From NCBI RefSeq assembly GCF_008973755.1, contig NZ_WBOM01000007.1, forward strand, positions 145,629 through 209,628: a stretch of 64,000 nucleotides of DNA. Direction: 5' to 3'. The notes beneath the pieces were generated by a model, which ran no database searches, was not told the origin of the DNA, and saw only the letters and a program-made list of their open reading frames with translations. Positions 1 through 8,682 of this stretch are shown piece by piece. A program made the translations under genes and the position numbers. This stretch comes from Nitrincola alkalilacustris. Lineage in GTDB: Bacteria > Pseudomonadota > Gammaproteobacteria > Pseudomonadales > Balneatricaceae. How positions within the stretch are numbered: position 1 is the first letter of the stretch; each line of letters begins with the position of its first letter.

Positions 1-29
1 ATTTCAGAAATCGTCAGGATTAAACCGTG

Positions 30-1178
30 ATGCCAAAGCTTGCTTCTCTTACCCGCGTACTGCCGCTTGCGGCCAGTGTTCTTTTTGCCGGCTCAGTCAA
101 CGCCACTCAGGTAGTGACCAGTATAAAGCCTCTGCAGTTGATAGCCAGTGCGATAGGTGATGGCGTGACGGAACCGGAGCTGTTATTGCCGGAAAACGCA
201 TCGCCTCACAGCTTTACTCTGCGTCCTTCCGATATGCAGAGATTGACCGAGGCTGAGTTGATCTTCTGGGTCGGTCCGGATCTGGAGCAGTCACTGTCAC
301 GGCCTTTGCAGCGCACCAATGCCCGAGTCGTGCAGCTCTATATGGCTGATGCAGGACATGACGACCATAAACACGAAAGTGAAGGTCATGGTCATAAGCA
401 TGATGAGCACAAGCACGATGACCATGACCACAAGCATGATGAGCACAAGCACGATGACCATGACCACAAGCACGATGATCATGGTCATAAGCATGATGAG
501 CACAAGCATGATGATCATGGCCATAAGCATGACGAGCACAAGCACGATGATCATGGTCATAAGCATGATGAGCACAAGCACGATGATCATGGCCACAAGC
601 ATGATGAGCATAAGCACGATGATCATGGTCATAAGCATGATGGACACGAACACGACGGCCATGACCATGATGCCCATATCTGGCTCGATCCGATAAATGG
701 GATTCGTATTGCCGAGACAATGGCCGCAGCGATGACTGAATTGAAGCCGGAGCATGCGGGTCGTATCGCTGAAAACCTGCAGCGGTTCAAGGAAGAAACT
801 CAGAACCTGGACAGTACATTGAAAACTCAGCTGTCTGAACTCTCAGATAAAGGGTTTTTCGTATTTCATGATGCCTATGGTCACTTTGTTGAGCATTACG
901 GACTGAATCAACTGGGATATTTCACTCTGGATCCATCACGCCAGCCAGGTGCGCGCCATCTTGCTGATATTCGCAGCGCCCTTGAGGCAGGAGAGGCGGT
1001 CTGTGTATTCAGTGAACCTCAGTTTACGCCTGCAGTAGTTGAGTCCGTGGTGCGTGGGATAGAGATCCGACATGGTGTGTTGGACCCCTTGGCCAGTGAT
1101 ATTGCTGTCGCTCCAGGCGCCTATCAGGTTTATCTGCAGCAGCTGGCAGATAGCTTCAGCGACTGCCTGGGTAGCTGA
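30..1178 (+). CDS. znuA: Zinc ABC transporter periplasmic binding protein ZnuA
   Basis: High-affinity zinc capture in the periplasm for a ZnuABC importer. A signal peptide covers about residues 1-25. The family's zinc-ligand regions are visible: a His in NASPHSF, one in DAHIWLDP and one in FHDAYGHFVEHYG, with FSEPQF near the C-terminus. Between the first two lies a very long His/Asp/Lys loop (about residues 120-210) built from 12-residue units of the type HKHDEHKHDDHG; most ZnuA proteins have a much shorter loop. I chose the ATG at 30 over the GTG at 27. The ZnuB, ZnuC and Zur partners are not in the window, although the gene begins close to the left edge. The family call is secure; the expanded loop is the odd part. 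Confidence 0.93.
   Translation: MPKLASLTRVLPLAASVLFAGSVNATQVVTSIKPLQLIASAIGDGVTEPELLLPENASPHSFTLRPSDMQRLTEAELIFWVGPDLEQSLSRPLQRTNARVVQLYMADAGHDDHKHESEGHGHKHDEHKHDDHDHKHDEHKHDDHDHKHDDHGHKHDEHKHDDHGHKHDEHKHDDHGHKHDEHKHDDHGHKHDEHKHDDHGHKHDGHEHDGHDHDAHIWLDPINGIRIAETMAAAMTELKPEHAGRIAENLQRFKEETQNLDSTLKTQLSELSDKGFFVFHDAYGHFVEHYGLNQLGYFTLDPSRQPGARHLADIRSALEAGEAVCVFSEPQFTPAVVESVVRGIEIRHGVLDPLASDIAVAPGAYQVYLQQLADSFSDCLGS
388..650 (+). repeat. 36-bp coding repeats in the znuA His-rich loop
   Basis: Six near-identical 36-bp units, each encoding HDEHKHDDH plus linker, with one shortened unit after the second. Units differ mainly at synonymous positions (cac/cat, gac/gat), so both the protein and the DNA are repeated. 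This fits slippage or unequal recombination under selection for a metal-binding loop. Confidence 0.9.
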
Positions 1179-1246
1179 ACAGGTTACCTGAACCAGGAAA
1201 AAAACAGTGATCCCCTGTATTCCTTGAAAAAAAGTGCAATCGGGGC

Positions 1247-1275
1247 TTCACAAGAGGTATAGGGGCCGATATAAT
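1247..1275 (+). promoter_or_regulatory. Sigma70 promoter of the tRNA-Leu pair
   Basis: A TTCACA -35 (1247-1252) and a perfect TATAAT -10 (1270-1275) are separated by 17 bp. A GC-rich stretch (gcgcccc) follows, as in stringently controlled stable-RNA promoters. The first tRNA begins 15 bp after the -10. Confidence 0.75.
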
Positions 1276-1289
1276 GCGCCCCACTTTAC

Positions 1290-1376
1290 GCAGATGTGGT
1301 GGAATTGGTAGACACGCTAGCTTCAGGTGCTAGTGCCTTCACGGGCGTGGGAGTTCGAGTCTCCCCATCTGCACCA
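1290..1376 (+). tRNA. tRNA-Leu (anticodon CAG), copy 1
   Basis: An 87-nt class II tRNA with encoded CCA. The acceptor arm gcagatg pairs with catctgc, the anticodon stem is ctagc/gctag around loop TTCAGGT (anticodon CAG), and there is a long variable arm and a GTTCGAGTC T-arm. It reads CUG codons. Confidence 0.97.
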
Positions 1377-1453
1377 CTCTTCCTCAAGGAAGGTGATGCA
1401 GCTCAGCGGCGTAACAGTGAAAATCCGGCGCGGATCAAAAGCGCAACCCAAAC

Positions 1454-1540
1454 GCAGATGTGGTGGAATTGGTAGACACGCTAGCTTCAGGTGCTAGTGC
1501 CTTCACGGGCGTGGGAGTTCGAGTCTCCCCATCTGCACCA
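1454..1540 (+). tRNA. tRNA-Leu (anticodon CAG), copy 2
   Basis: Base-for-base identical to copy 1 over 87 nt including CCA, 77 bp downstream. No strong promoter is seen in the spacer, so both are probably processed from one transcript. This is a recent tandem duplication or a pair kept identical by gene conversion. Confidence 0.97.
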
Positions 1541-1729
1541 ACCTGAAAATCCTTCCAGATACCACAAAACGCCTTTCCCTCTTACAGGGTCATCGGCCGC
1601 TCATTACATGGTTTTTTCTCACTTTTTCTCTTACGTTTTTTACTGCAGGCGCCTTTTGCATGGTTTTCGGCTGCGTGCCAGCGACCGACCTCTGTCGGCC
1701 GCCAGAACTCCAGCCAATACCTGATATGA

Positions 1730-3406
1730 TCAGGTGATCCTGATGCTTGCCATCATGCCCAGTTCTTCATGCTCAATAATATGGCAATGGAACATCCAGT
1801 CGCCCGGATTGTGAAATACCAGCTTAAGCTTCAGGCTCTGGTTAGGTGCAAGGTTAACGGTATCCTGCCAGGCGCGTCTGTGCACTGGCTGCCAGTCACC
1901 CTCCCCCTCGCGAGAGGCTTCAACCTGGAAATGTGTGCCATGCACATGAAAAGGGTGATCCATATGTGAGAGGTTATGCACGACCCACTCTTCCACCTCG
2001 CCTCGCTTGCCTTCAAACATCGGTGGCGAGTCCATGGAGAACTGCTGCCCATTGATCAGAAAGAGGATTGGAGGCTTCTCCATGGCTGTAGCCATGCCAG
2101 AGCTGTCAGTTGCATGCTGATCATGACCGGCGTGTCGATCATGACCCTGATGACCCTGATGACCCTGATGACCCTGATGACCCTGATGACCCTGGTGCCC
2201 CTGGTGCCCCTGGTGCTCCTGATGACCTTCATGTCCCATATGGCCCTGATGCTTCTCATTTGCACCATGAGCCATACCGGCCATGCCGGGCATCTCTTCG
2301 CTCAGCTCGATCAGTCGCACCACACTGGCTTCGCCCAGCACGGGCAGGCTTCGCAGGGTGGAAGGAAGCTGGATGGCCGGGCGCACGGCGCTCTGGCGGG
2401 TCTGCAGGCTCAGTAGCTGTCCCGGTTGTCGATAATGGGCGGGTTCGGGTCCCATCCAGTCACGATCATACGGCTGGCTGGTCAATTCAAAGCGGGTGCC
2501 GGGGTTTTCGCTGATGCGTACGATGAGGTCGCAGCGCTGACCCGGAACCAGTAGATAGTTATCCACAACCTCCGGTTGCTCAATCAGGCCGCCATCCGTG
2601 CCGATCAGCATCAACTGATGTCCCTCAAGGTTCAGCTTGAGATAGCGCCCGGAACAGGCGTTGATCAGACGCAGGCGCAGCGTGCTGCCCGGATCGACCT
2701 CCAGCACAGGCTGATACTGCCCGTTCACCAGCAGCAACTCGCCTTCGCGTCCGTTCATCCAGTCTGCCGGGGTATGCGGTGCCACCTGTGCCTGATCATC
2801 CAGACGCAGGTCGGTCACCATCAGGAGGTGTTCCTCAATCCCATCCGGCAGCTCCGGTGTTTTGGGTCTGACCATAAAAGCGCCCGCCAGGGAGTGGGCT
2901 ATCTGTTCAGCGGTATGGTCATGCGGGTGCGGATGGAACCAGTGCATGCCGGCATTACCTTCGGGAACGGTAAAGCGATAGTGCAGCGTCGAGTCGGGAA
3001 GAATCGCGTGATGCGGTCCACCATCCTGATCACCCGGAACCATCAGGCCGTGCCAGTGAACGGTGGTGGGCTGGCGAAGCTGATTGCTGACCGGAATGCT
3101 GACCTCCTCGCCTTCGGTCACCTCAATCAGGGGTGTCAGCAGATTATTATATAGCCATAGCTCGGTCTGCTTGCCTGGAATCAGCTCAACACCGTGAGGA
3201 GCCGTTGTGAGGGCGTGATGGAAGCCTGCGCCGTTGGCCTGATTGATCAGTCGTGGCAAGGGGCGCAGTGGCTGGCCTATGGCTGGCATCAGTGTTGAAG
3301 CGCTTGCTGTGGCGGTGTTGACCCCCCGGCTGTGCAGCAGCCATCCGGCAACCGGGACTGTAAGCAGGCCAAGCGCACCCAGGCGCAAGAATTGACGACG
3401 TTGCAT
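1730..3406 (-). CDS. Tat-exported multicopper oxidase (CopA/CueO-like)
   Basis: A three-cupredoxin-domain copper oxidase, probably a periplasmic cuprous oxidase for copper tolerance. A twin-arginine signal (RRQFLRLGALGLL) opens the protein. Copper ligands are present: HWHG and HWFHPH in the N-terminal half, then HPFHVHG and the type-1/type-3 motif HCHIIEHEELGM at the C-terminus. A Met-rich stretch (MPGMAGM) and about nine His-Gln-Gly repeats interrupt the region before the third domain; these are likely extra copper-binding sites. At 558 aa it is near the usual CopA length. The start has an AAGGAT Shine-Dalgarno. It lies 48 bp downstream of a small Cys/His-rich exported protein on the same strand, a probable operon. 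Confidence 0.92.
   Translation of the reverse strand: MQRRQFLRLGALGLLTVPVAGWLLHSRGVNTATASASTLMPAIGQPLRPLPRLINQANGAGFHHALTTAPHGVELIPGKQTELWLYNNLLTPLIEVTEGEEVSIPVSNQLRQPTTVHWHGLMVPGDQDGGPHHAILPDSTLHYRFTVPEGNAGMHWFHPHPHDHTAEQIAHSLAGAFMVRPKTPELPDGIEEHLLMVTDLRLDDQAQVAPHTPADWMNGREGELLLVNGQYQPVLEVDPGSTLRLRLINACSGRYLKLNLEGHQLMLIGTDGGLIEQPEVVDNYLLVPGQRCDLIVRISENPGTRFELTSQPYDRDWMGPEPAHYRQPGQLLSLQTRQSAVRPAIQLPSTLRSLPVLGEASVVRLIELSEEMPGMAGMAHGANEKHQGHMGHEGHQEHQGHQGHQGHQGHQGHQGHQGHQGHDRHAGHDQHATDSSGMATAMEKPPILFLINGQQFSMDSPPMFEGKRGEVEEWVVHNLSHMDHPFHVHGTHFQVEASREGEGDWQPVHRRAWQDTVNLAPNQSLKLKLVFHNPGDWMFHCHIIEHEELGMMASIRIT
2142..2222 (-). repeat. 9-bp tandem repeat encoding His-Gln-Gly
   Basis: Nine consecutive 9-bp units, tgaccctga on the plus strand, drifting to tgcccctgg at one end. 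On the minus strand they encode the HQG repeat inside the multicopper oxidase. The first five are identical, which suggests slippage-prone, length-variable DNA. Confidence 0.9.
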
Positions 3407-3454
3407 GATGTAATCCTTCTTCAGATAGATAGAGGCTGCAAAGCAGCGAACAGA

Positions 3455-3892
3455 TCAGGTTATCTGAAACAGGTTCCGTGGCGGTCGCTCCAGGCGCTCC
3501 TTCATGCGTTCAGATACTACTCGAGTGATGGAGGCCGGAGTTGGCGGGTGTGCATGCAGGATCAGAGTGGCCTGTGTACTCAGCGCAGGCCAGATGCAGC
3601 AGGCGATGCAGCTGGCCTGAGGCCACTGTGGGCAATCATCGCTGTGGTTCTGTATGTCAGCAACCATGGCAGCAGTTGCCTGCTGATGGGTGTGTTCTGA
3701 ATGAGCAGTGGTTGTCTGCAATGCTGAATGTGATCTGCTGTGATGTGACAGGCTCTGATGGGACTTGTGGTGTGCCTTATCCTGAAACGAGCTGATTTGA
3801 TAGGTGTTGGCGAGCGCATGAGATGGCAACAGCATCAGCAGCAGACTGAATGTCAGCAGAAGGCTGGTCAAGCGGCGAAGCCTGTTTCTCAT
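3455..3892 (-). CDS. Exported Cys/His-rich small protein, DUF2946-like
   Basis: About 145 aa from the ATG at 3892, which has GGATAG upstream; an ATG at 3913 is the alternative. The N-terminus is a signal peptide (RNRLRRL, then a hydrophobic run ending SHALA). The mature part is His-rich (HHKSHQSLSHHSRSH) with a cysteine cluster (CPQWPQASCIACC) and a short C-terminal tail with PPRN. This layout resembles the DUF2946 proteins found beside copper genes. It sits directly upstream of the multicopper oxidase on the same strand, so a periplasmic copper-binding or copper-response role is inferred. The family assignment is tentative. Confidence 0.65.
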   Translation of the reverse strand: MRNRLRRLTSLLLTFSLLLMLLPSHALANTYQISSFQDKAHHKSHQSLSHHSRSHSALQTTTAHSEHTHQQATAAMVADIQNHSDDCPQWPQASCIACCIWPALSTQATLILHAHPPTPASITRVVSERMKERLERPPRNLFQIT

Positions 3893-4072
3893 GGTGCTAT
3901 CCAAGAATCTCATAAACACTATTGAGCCAGCTTGGGGCCGAAAGTTCAAGGCGCTGCCTGTCTGGAGGTGCTGGTTTTGGCTATGGCGCGCAATCTGGGT
4001 GAGTAGTCTAAGGTATATGGAAGATACCTAATAAAACTGAACCAGGGTGGTTTAACTGCACAGGAGTTCAAT

Positions 4073-5035
4073 ATGCTCTCTCGTCATTACACGTTTTTGC
4101 GCAGATTTTTCGTGTATGCACTTGTACTGTTCAGTCCGCTGCTGTCTGCTGCTCCTCTTCATCTGCTGATACCCAGTGGGCCGGGTGGTGGCTGGGATAC
4201 AACCGCACGTGAAGTTGCACGGGTGCTGCAGGGTGAGGGTTTGGTCGAAGAGGTGGTGCTGACTAATCTGGCGGGTGCTGGTGGCGGGCAAGCGCTTCTC
4301 AGCCTTATAGAGGGTGAGCAACCGGAATCAACGCTGATGGTGCAATCTCTTCCTCTGCTGCTGCGAAATCTGACTGGTGTTTTTGATGTTGGCTTTCGAG
4401 ATATTCAGCCGATTGCACTGATGATTGGTGCCCATCAGGTTGTGGTGGTCCGGGAAGAGGATGGTCATTCAACAACGGCTGAGTGGCTCGCAGCGGTGCA
4501 ATCAGACCCTGTGGCTCATGCTGTGGTGGGCGGTTCAGCTCCGGGTAGCCTGGACCATATCACGGCGGTGCTGTTGCTCACCCAGGCAGGCTTGACGGCG
4601 GGAGATGTCCGCTATGCACCCAGTGATGCGGGTGCAGATGCCTTGCGCCGATTCAGGCAGGGGCTCGGCTCGGCACTCGTTACTGGTTATGATCAGGTTG
4701 CCAATGAGTTGGCCTCGGGAGAGTTGCGGGTGCTTGGTATTGCCAGCCCTGAGCCGGTGGCTGATATTCCGGTTCCGACGTTTCGTGAGCAGGGCTATGA
4801 TGTGGTGCTGGTGAATTGGCGAGGCTTTTTTGCGCGGGCAGGTCATTCAGATGATGTGTATGCTGCCTATCGTGAGCTGCTGGGTCAGTTGGCCATGACG
4901 AATGCCTGGAAAGAGGTTCTGGCACGCTATGGCTGGAGTGATTTTGTGTTGATGGGTGATGATCTGGATAGTTTTCTTGAGGCGCAGGAAGAGATGCTCA
5001 GGGATGTTTTGCGGGCTCTGGAGATTATTCAGTGA
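4073..5035 (+). CDS. Orphan TctC/Bug-family periplasmic binding protein
   Basis: Substrate-binding component of a tripartite tricarboxylate-type transporter. A signal peptide covers about residues 1-26, followed by the family opening LLIPSGPGGGWDTTAREVA and later the typical GSLDH region and PTFREQGYDVVLVNWRG. Length (320 aa) is normal. It has a good AGGAG site. No tctA or tctB is adjacent; the nearest membrane components are at 12-14 kb on the other strand with their own tctC. It therefore probably serves a transporter elsewhere or works as a sensor ligand protein. The ligand (usually a carboxylate) cannot be read from sequence. Confidence 0.88.
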   Translation: MLSRHYTFLRRFFVYALVLFSPLLSAAPLHLLIPSGPGGGWDTTAREVARVLQGEGLVEEVVLTNLAGAGGGQALLSLIEGEQPESTLMVQSLPLLLRNLTGVFDVGFRDIQPIALMIGAHQVVVVREEDGHSTTAEWLAAVQSDPVAHAVVGGSAPGSLDHITAVLLLTQAGLTAGDVRYAPSDAGADALRRFRQGLGSALVTGYDQVANELASGELRVLGIASPEPVADIPVPTFREQGYDVVLVNWRGFFARAGHSDDVYAAYRELLGQLAMTNAWKEVLARYGWSDFVLMGDDLDSFLEAQEEMLRDVLRALEIIQ

Positions 5036-5074
5036 GATGAGCGTTACGCCGATTACGCCAGGCAGCCATAACGC

Positions 5075-5102
5075 AAAAAGCCCTGCATCACTGCAAGGCT
5101 TT
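5075..5102 (-). terminator. Rho-independent terminator of tRNA-Phe
   Basis: AAAGCC-c-TGC / GCA-a-GGCTTT stem with a 6-nt loop. Read on the minus strand it ends in a run of five T. It lies 22 bp past the tRNA-Phe 3' end and could also stop the plus-strand tctC-like gene. Confidence 0.75.
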
Positions 5103-5123
5103 GAAATATCTTTCAAATATAAG

Positions 5124-5199
5124 TGGTGCCCGGAGGCGGAATCGAACCACCGACACGAGGATTTTCAATCCTCTGCTCTACCGACTGAGCTATCCGGGC
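5124..5199 (-). tRNA. tRNA-Phe (anticodon GAA)
   Basis: A 76-nt tRNA with encoded CCA. The acceptor GCCCGGA pairs with TCCGGGC, the anticodon stem GAGGA/TCCTC encloses loop TTGAAAA (anticodon GAA), and the T-loop is TTCGATT. It closely matches the enterobacterial tRNA-Phe. Confidence 0.97.
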
Positions 5200-5213
5200 A
5201 ACCTGAGGCGCGT

Positions 5214-5242
5214 ATTTAAAAGGAAAGCCTTGTTGATGTCAA
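5214..5242 (-). promoter_or_regulatory. Promoter of tRNA-Phe
   Basis: On the minus strand a perfect TTGACA (5237-5242) is 17 bp from TTAAAT (5214-5219). A GC-rich discriminator follows and the tRNA starts about 14 bp later. Confidence 0.65.
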
Positions 5243-5303
5243 ACACTTTTTCAAAACTTCCGGAAAATTGCTTTTCAGTATCTCAAGTTTGGGCGTTCTC
5301 GTA

Positions 5304-6512
5304 TCAGAGCCTTGCCGATAAAATTGCTTGCAGCTCTCTATCCGTAAGCAGGATAGGGTTTGTTTTCATACTGCCGCCTCGTGCATTGGCCACTACACGT
5401 GCGAAATCCCCTTCTGTCATTCCAAACGCGTGCAAACGAGGCAGGTTCAGCCGGTCAACCCAGTCTCTCAATTGAGTTACCAGTCCTTCAAGGGCCTGGT
5501 TGTCACTGAGGGTTTCGTTATCTGCCAGCAGCCTGCCGACCCGGGCGTATTTTGTCAGTGCAGCGCTGTCAGCTGTGCGTGCCTGCAGGGCGGCGATATT
5601 GATCGCCGTAGCTTCCGCCAGCAGTGTTCCACAAACCACGCCGTGTGGGATAGGAAAGAATGCACCAAGTGGAGAAGCCAGGCCATGAACAGAGCCCAGG
5701 CCCGCCTGAGCCAGAGTGATGCCCGACATCATTGAGGCATAGGCAAGCTGACTGAAGCCGCTCTCTGCCTGAGGGTGACCTGCCTGAGGGTGTTCTGTCT
5801 CCCATGCCGACCAGAAGCCCGCGCAGAACGCTTGCATACCGGACCATGCCAGTGCGTCGGTCAGTACGCTGGCATTGCTAGACACATAGGATTCCAGCAG
5901 TTGTGTGAAAGCATCCATACCATTCGCCGCGATCAGCGATTTGGGGCAATCGCGCAGCAGGTCAGGATCGACAATCGCTGTATGCGGCACGAGCGCATCA
6001 TGGCGAAAGGATTTCTTGAAACCTTCGGCGCCCTGAATACTCAGGACGGCATTTTTGGTCGCCTCGCTGCCTGTGCCTGCGGTGGTCGGGACCGCAATCA
6101 GAGGTGTTGCCGGTCCTGTATATTCAAGCCCCTTGCCGACGCCTTCAAGATAATCCATCACCGAGTGACCGCTCGGCAGCAGCCCTGCCACGGCTTTGGC
6201 CGCATCCAGAGCACTGCCTCCACCAATACCCACGACTATATCTATCTGTGAGTCTCGATAGTCAGCGACTGCCTGATCCACCCACTGTGGTGACGGCTCA
6301 CCGCTCACGTGCAGCAGATGCCATGTCATGCCTGCCGCTGCCCACTCCTGCTGCAGGGTTTGCCAGAGAGGAGTCTGAATAAATGACTGACGACCGGTGA
6401 TCACCAGTGCTGTGCGACCATGCTGCAGCATGCATGGCGTCAGTCTGGACAGGCTGCCTGCACCGAAATGTATCTGTGGCAGACGGCTGAGTGAAAAAGG
6501 GGTGATCAGCAT
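5304..6512 (-). CDS. Iron-containing (group III) alcohol dehydrogenase
   Basis: NAD(P)-dependent reduction or oxidation of a short alcohol/aldehyde in the cytosol. The nucleotide-binding GGGSALDAAKAVA, the GTGSEATKNAVLS motif and the metal region GMDAFTQLLESYVS followed by SVHGLASPLGAFFPIPHG are clear. The usual second metal ligand in DAxxH is Gln here (DAFTQ), a substitution I recall from a subfamily of these enzymes, so metal use may differ. I chose the ATG at 6512, preceded by AAAGGAGT. It lies downstream of the agmatine genes on the same strand, with a gap of about 130 bp. A role in polyamine-derived aldehydes is possible but unproven. Confidence 0.88.
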   Translation of the reverse strand: MLITPFSLSRLPQIHFGAGSLSRLTPCMLQHGRTALVITGRQSFIQTPLWQTLQQEWAAAGMTWHLLHVSGEPSPQWVDQAVADYRDSQIDIVVGIGGGSALDAAKAVAGLLPSGHSVMDYLEGVGKGLEYTGPATPLIAVPTTAGTGSEATKNAVLSIQGAEGFKKSFRHDALVPHTAIVDPDLLRDCPKSLIAANGMDAFTQLLESYVSSNASVLTDALAWSGMQAFCAGFWSAWETEHPQAGHPQAESGFSQLAYASMMSGITLAQAGLGSVHGLASPLGAFFPIPHGVVCGTLLAEATAINIAALQARTADSAALTKYARVGRLLADNETLSDNQALEGLVTQLRDWVDRLNLPRLHAFGMTEGDFARVVANARGGSMKTNPILLTDRELQAILSARL

Positions 6513-6643
6513 GCACAAGACTCCTTTTGAGCTAAGCGGCGGTTGTGGGCCTGCCGTGGACTGCAGCGGCCTGTAACGGACAGTAGTGAAATAGTTAGCA
6601 TGAGATTCTGTGGTCAGGTCTGAAGCCTAATCAAAGCGATCAC

Positions 6644-7765
6644 TCAGCGGCTAAGCGGCTGCTGCTGAGTGATGCAGTGAATATTGCCACCACCGAGCAG
6701 TATCTCCCGCCCCGGTACCTGAACCACTTCGTGGTCGGGCATCAGTCTGGCAATCATCTCGGCGGCAACGTTATCCATCGGGTCATCAAATGCCGGCATC
6801 ACAATGCCACCGTTGCAGATCAGGAAGTTGATATAGCTGGCCGCCATGCGCTGACCGGCAAGACGTGGCTGTGCGCCCTCTGAGGGATCTACGGCCGCAG
6901 CCTCCTCTTCAGTGATATACATAGGTGCGGGCAGTGGCAGTTTGTGTATGGTCAGAGGCCGCCCACGGGCATCCGTCTGTTGGCTCAGATAATCAAAGGC
7001 AGCGCTGGATAACGCATACTGCGGGTCTTCGCGGTCATCGGTCCAGGCCAGCAACACTTCACCGGGACGAATAAAGCAGGCCACGTTATCGATATGCTCG
7101 TCGGTTTCATCTTCATGGATGCCTCGCGGCAGCCAGAGTACCTTGTCGATGCCCAGATACTCACCGAGGCGCGCCTCTATCTCCTGCCGCGACAGGTGCG
7201 GGTTTCGATTCGGGTTGAGCAGGCAGGCCTCGGTGGTAAGCAGGGTGCCTTCACCATCCACATGAATGGCGCCGCCCTCAAGGATGAAGTCGGCACGATA
7301 GCGGTCCTTGCGCTCAATCTGCAGCACTTTACGAGCCACCAGTTCATCCTGATCCCAAGGGAAGTAAAGACCGCCATTCAACCCACCCCAGGCGTTGAAG
7401 ATCCAGTCGATACCACGCACTTCACCCAGACCATTGATGACAAAGGTCGGGCCGGTATCGCGCATCCAGGCATCATTGCTGGACAGCTCGATAACCCGTA
7501 TATCGTGGCTTTTGCTGCCATCGCGGCTGTGGGCGAGTCGGGTAGCGGCGTGCTCATACTGGGCGGCAGAAACGCCGACGGTCACCGGTTCAAAGCGGGC
7601 GATGGCTCTGGCGACATCTACGAATGCCTGCTGTGCCGGTTTAGCCCCGAGTCGCCAGTTATCGCAGCGCTCAGGCCAGACCATCCATGTCTGTTGGTGC
7701 GTCAGCCACTCGGCAGGCATATGAAAGCCATCAGCACGTGGCGTGCTCTGCAGCAGGAGGCTCAT
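6644..7765 (-). CDS. aguA: Agmatine deiminase
   Basis: Hydrolyses agmatine to N-carbamoylputrescine and ammonia in the cytosol. It belongs to the guanidine-modifying (PAD/ADI-like) fold. Conserved blocks are [46 protein letters not shown] and the catalytic cysteine in [13 protein letters not shown] near the C-terminus. Length (373 aa) fits the family. Its start overlaps the stop of the upstream amidase gene by 4 nt (ATGA), so the two are translationally coupled and catalyse consecutive steps to putrescine. Confidence 0.95.
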   Translation of the reverse strand: MSLLLQSTPRADGFHMPAEWLTHQQTWMVWPERCDNWRLGAKPAQQAFVDVARAIARFEPVTVGVSAAQYEHAATRLAHSRDGSKSHDIRVIELSSNDAWMRDTGPTFVINGLGEVRGIDWIFNAWGGLNGGLYFPWDQDELVARKVLQIERKDRYRADFILEGGAIHVDGEGTLLTTEACLLNPNRNPHLSRQEIEARLGEYLGIDKVLWLPRGIHEDETDEHIDNVACFIRPGEVLLAWTDDREDPQYALSSAAFDYLSQQTDARGRPLTIHKLPLPAPMYITEEEAAAVDPSEGAQPRLAGQRMAASYINFLICNGGIVMPAFDDPMDNVAAEMIARLMPDHEVVQVPGREILLGGGNIHCITQQQPLSR

Positions 7766-8640
7766 GCGCCATACTCCTTGCCGTCTTTTGTCAGCAGTAC
7801 ATCATAGAGTTCGGTGCGACGGTCGCGGAACACCCCCCAGCTGTGGCGCTTGTTGGCCAGGGCATCGAGATCGAAGGTATGGACCAGAATGCCCTCTTCA
7901 TCACGGCCCAGTTCTGCAACACGCTTGCCTGTTTCATCCGCAATAAAGGAGGAGCCATAGAAAGTGATGCTGGAATCTCCCTCGGTTTCAACCCCGGTGC
8001 GGTTGCTGGCAATCAAGGGCACCAGGTTGGCGGCTGCGTGGCCACATTGCGCATTGTGCCAGTGATCACGCGAGTCGAGTCCGCTATCCTGCGGCTCGCT
8101 GCCGATCGCAGTTGGATAAAAGAGCAACTCAGCCCCCATCAGTGCCATGGCACGGGCACACTCAGGGAACCACTGATCCCAGCAGATACCGACACCGATA
8201 CGGCCATAGGCGGTATCCCAGACGCGAAAACCTGTATCCCCCGGAGTGAAGTAGAATTTCTCTGAATAACCCGGTCCATCAGGTATGTGGGCTTTTCGAT
8301 ACACCCCGAGCAGGCTGCCATCGGCATCGATGATCGCGATGCTGTTGTAGTAAGCGTTGTTGGCCCGCTCATAGAAACTCACAGGCAATACCACCTGCAG
8401 CTCTGCTGCCAGCGCACTGAAGTGAGCCACGGCCGGGTTCTCCTCCAGCGGTGTGGCGAAGGAGAGGTAGTCATAGCGCTGCTTCTGACAGAAGTAACAG
8501 CGCTCAAACAGCTCCTGGATCAGGATGATCTGAGCACCGGCTGCATGAGCTTCACGCACCTTCTGTTCTGCTTTTTGGATATTTTCATCAACATCCCAGC
8601 CACAGCTGATCTGGGTGGCAGCAACCGTTACCTGGCGCAT
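7762..8640 (-). CDS. aguB: N-carbamoylputrescine amidase
   Basis: Nitrilase-superfamily enzyme that converts N-carbamoylputrescine to putrescine, CO2 and ammonia. The Glu-Lys-Cys triad is visible: Glu in IQELFE, Lys in [12 protein letters not shown] and Cys in [12 protein letters not shown]. Length (292 aa) matches AguB. It overlaps the deiminase gene by 4 nt and precedes it in transcription. The product putrescine feeds the gamma-glutamylation genes in this window. Confidence 0.95.
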   Translation of the reverse strand: MRQVTVAATQISCGWDVDENIQKAEQKVREAHAAGAQIILIQELFERCYFCQKQRYDYLSFATPLEENPAVAHFSALAAELQVVLPVSFYERANNAYYNSIAIIDADGSLLGVYRKAHIPDGPGYSEKFYFTPGDTGFRVWDTAYGRIGVGICWDQWFPECARAMALMGAELLFYPTAIGSEPQDSGLDSRDHWHNAQCGHAAANLVPLIASNRTGVETEGDSSITFYGSSFIADETGKRVAELGRDEEGILVHTFDLDALANKRHSWGVFRDRRTELYDVLLTKDGKEYGA

Positions 8641-8682
8641 CTTACAGTTTCCTCACGCTCGTTATGTTGTGTTGGCTCGGGA

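Noticed and set aside
388..650. CRISPR-like regular repeats
   Set aside because: Units are contiguous and in the reading frame of ZnuA, without unique spacers.
214..755. Long open frames on both strands across the znuA His repeat
   Set aside because: They arise because the repeat unit lacks stop codons in several frames; composition is repetitive and no ribosome site or homology supports them.
1224..1229. TTGAAA as the -35 of the tRNA-Leu promoter
   Set aside because: It is 40 bp from the TATAAT; TTCACA at 1247 has the correct 17-bp spacing.
1719..1735. Small hairpin ACCTGAT/ATCAGGT at the end of the oxidase gene as a terminator
   Set aside because: Seven-bp stem overlapping the stop codon without a T-run; too weak to call.
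1976..2514. Plus-strand frames opposite the multicopper oxidase repeat
   Set aside because: Shadow frames of the 9-bp repeat; the minus-strand frame has full oxidase motifs.
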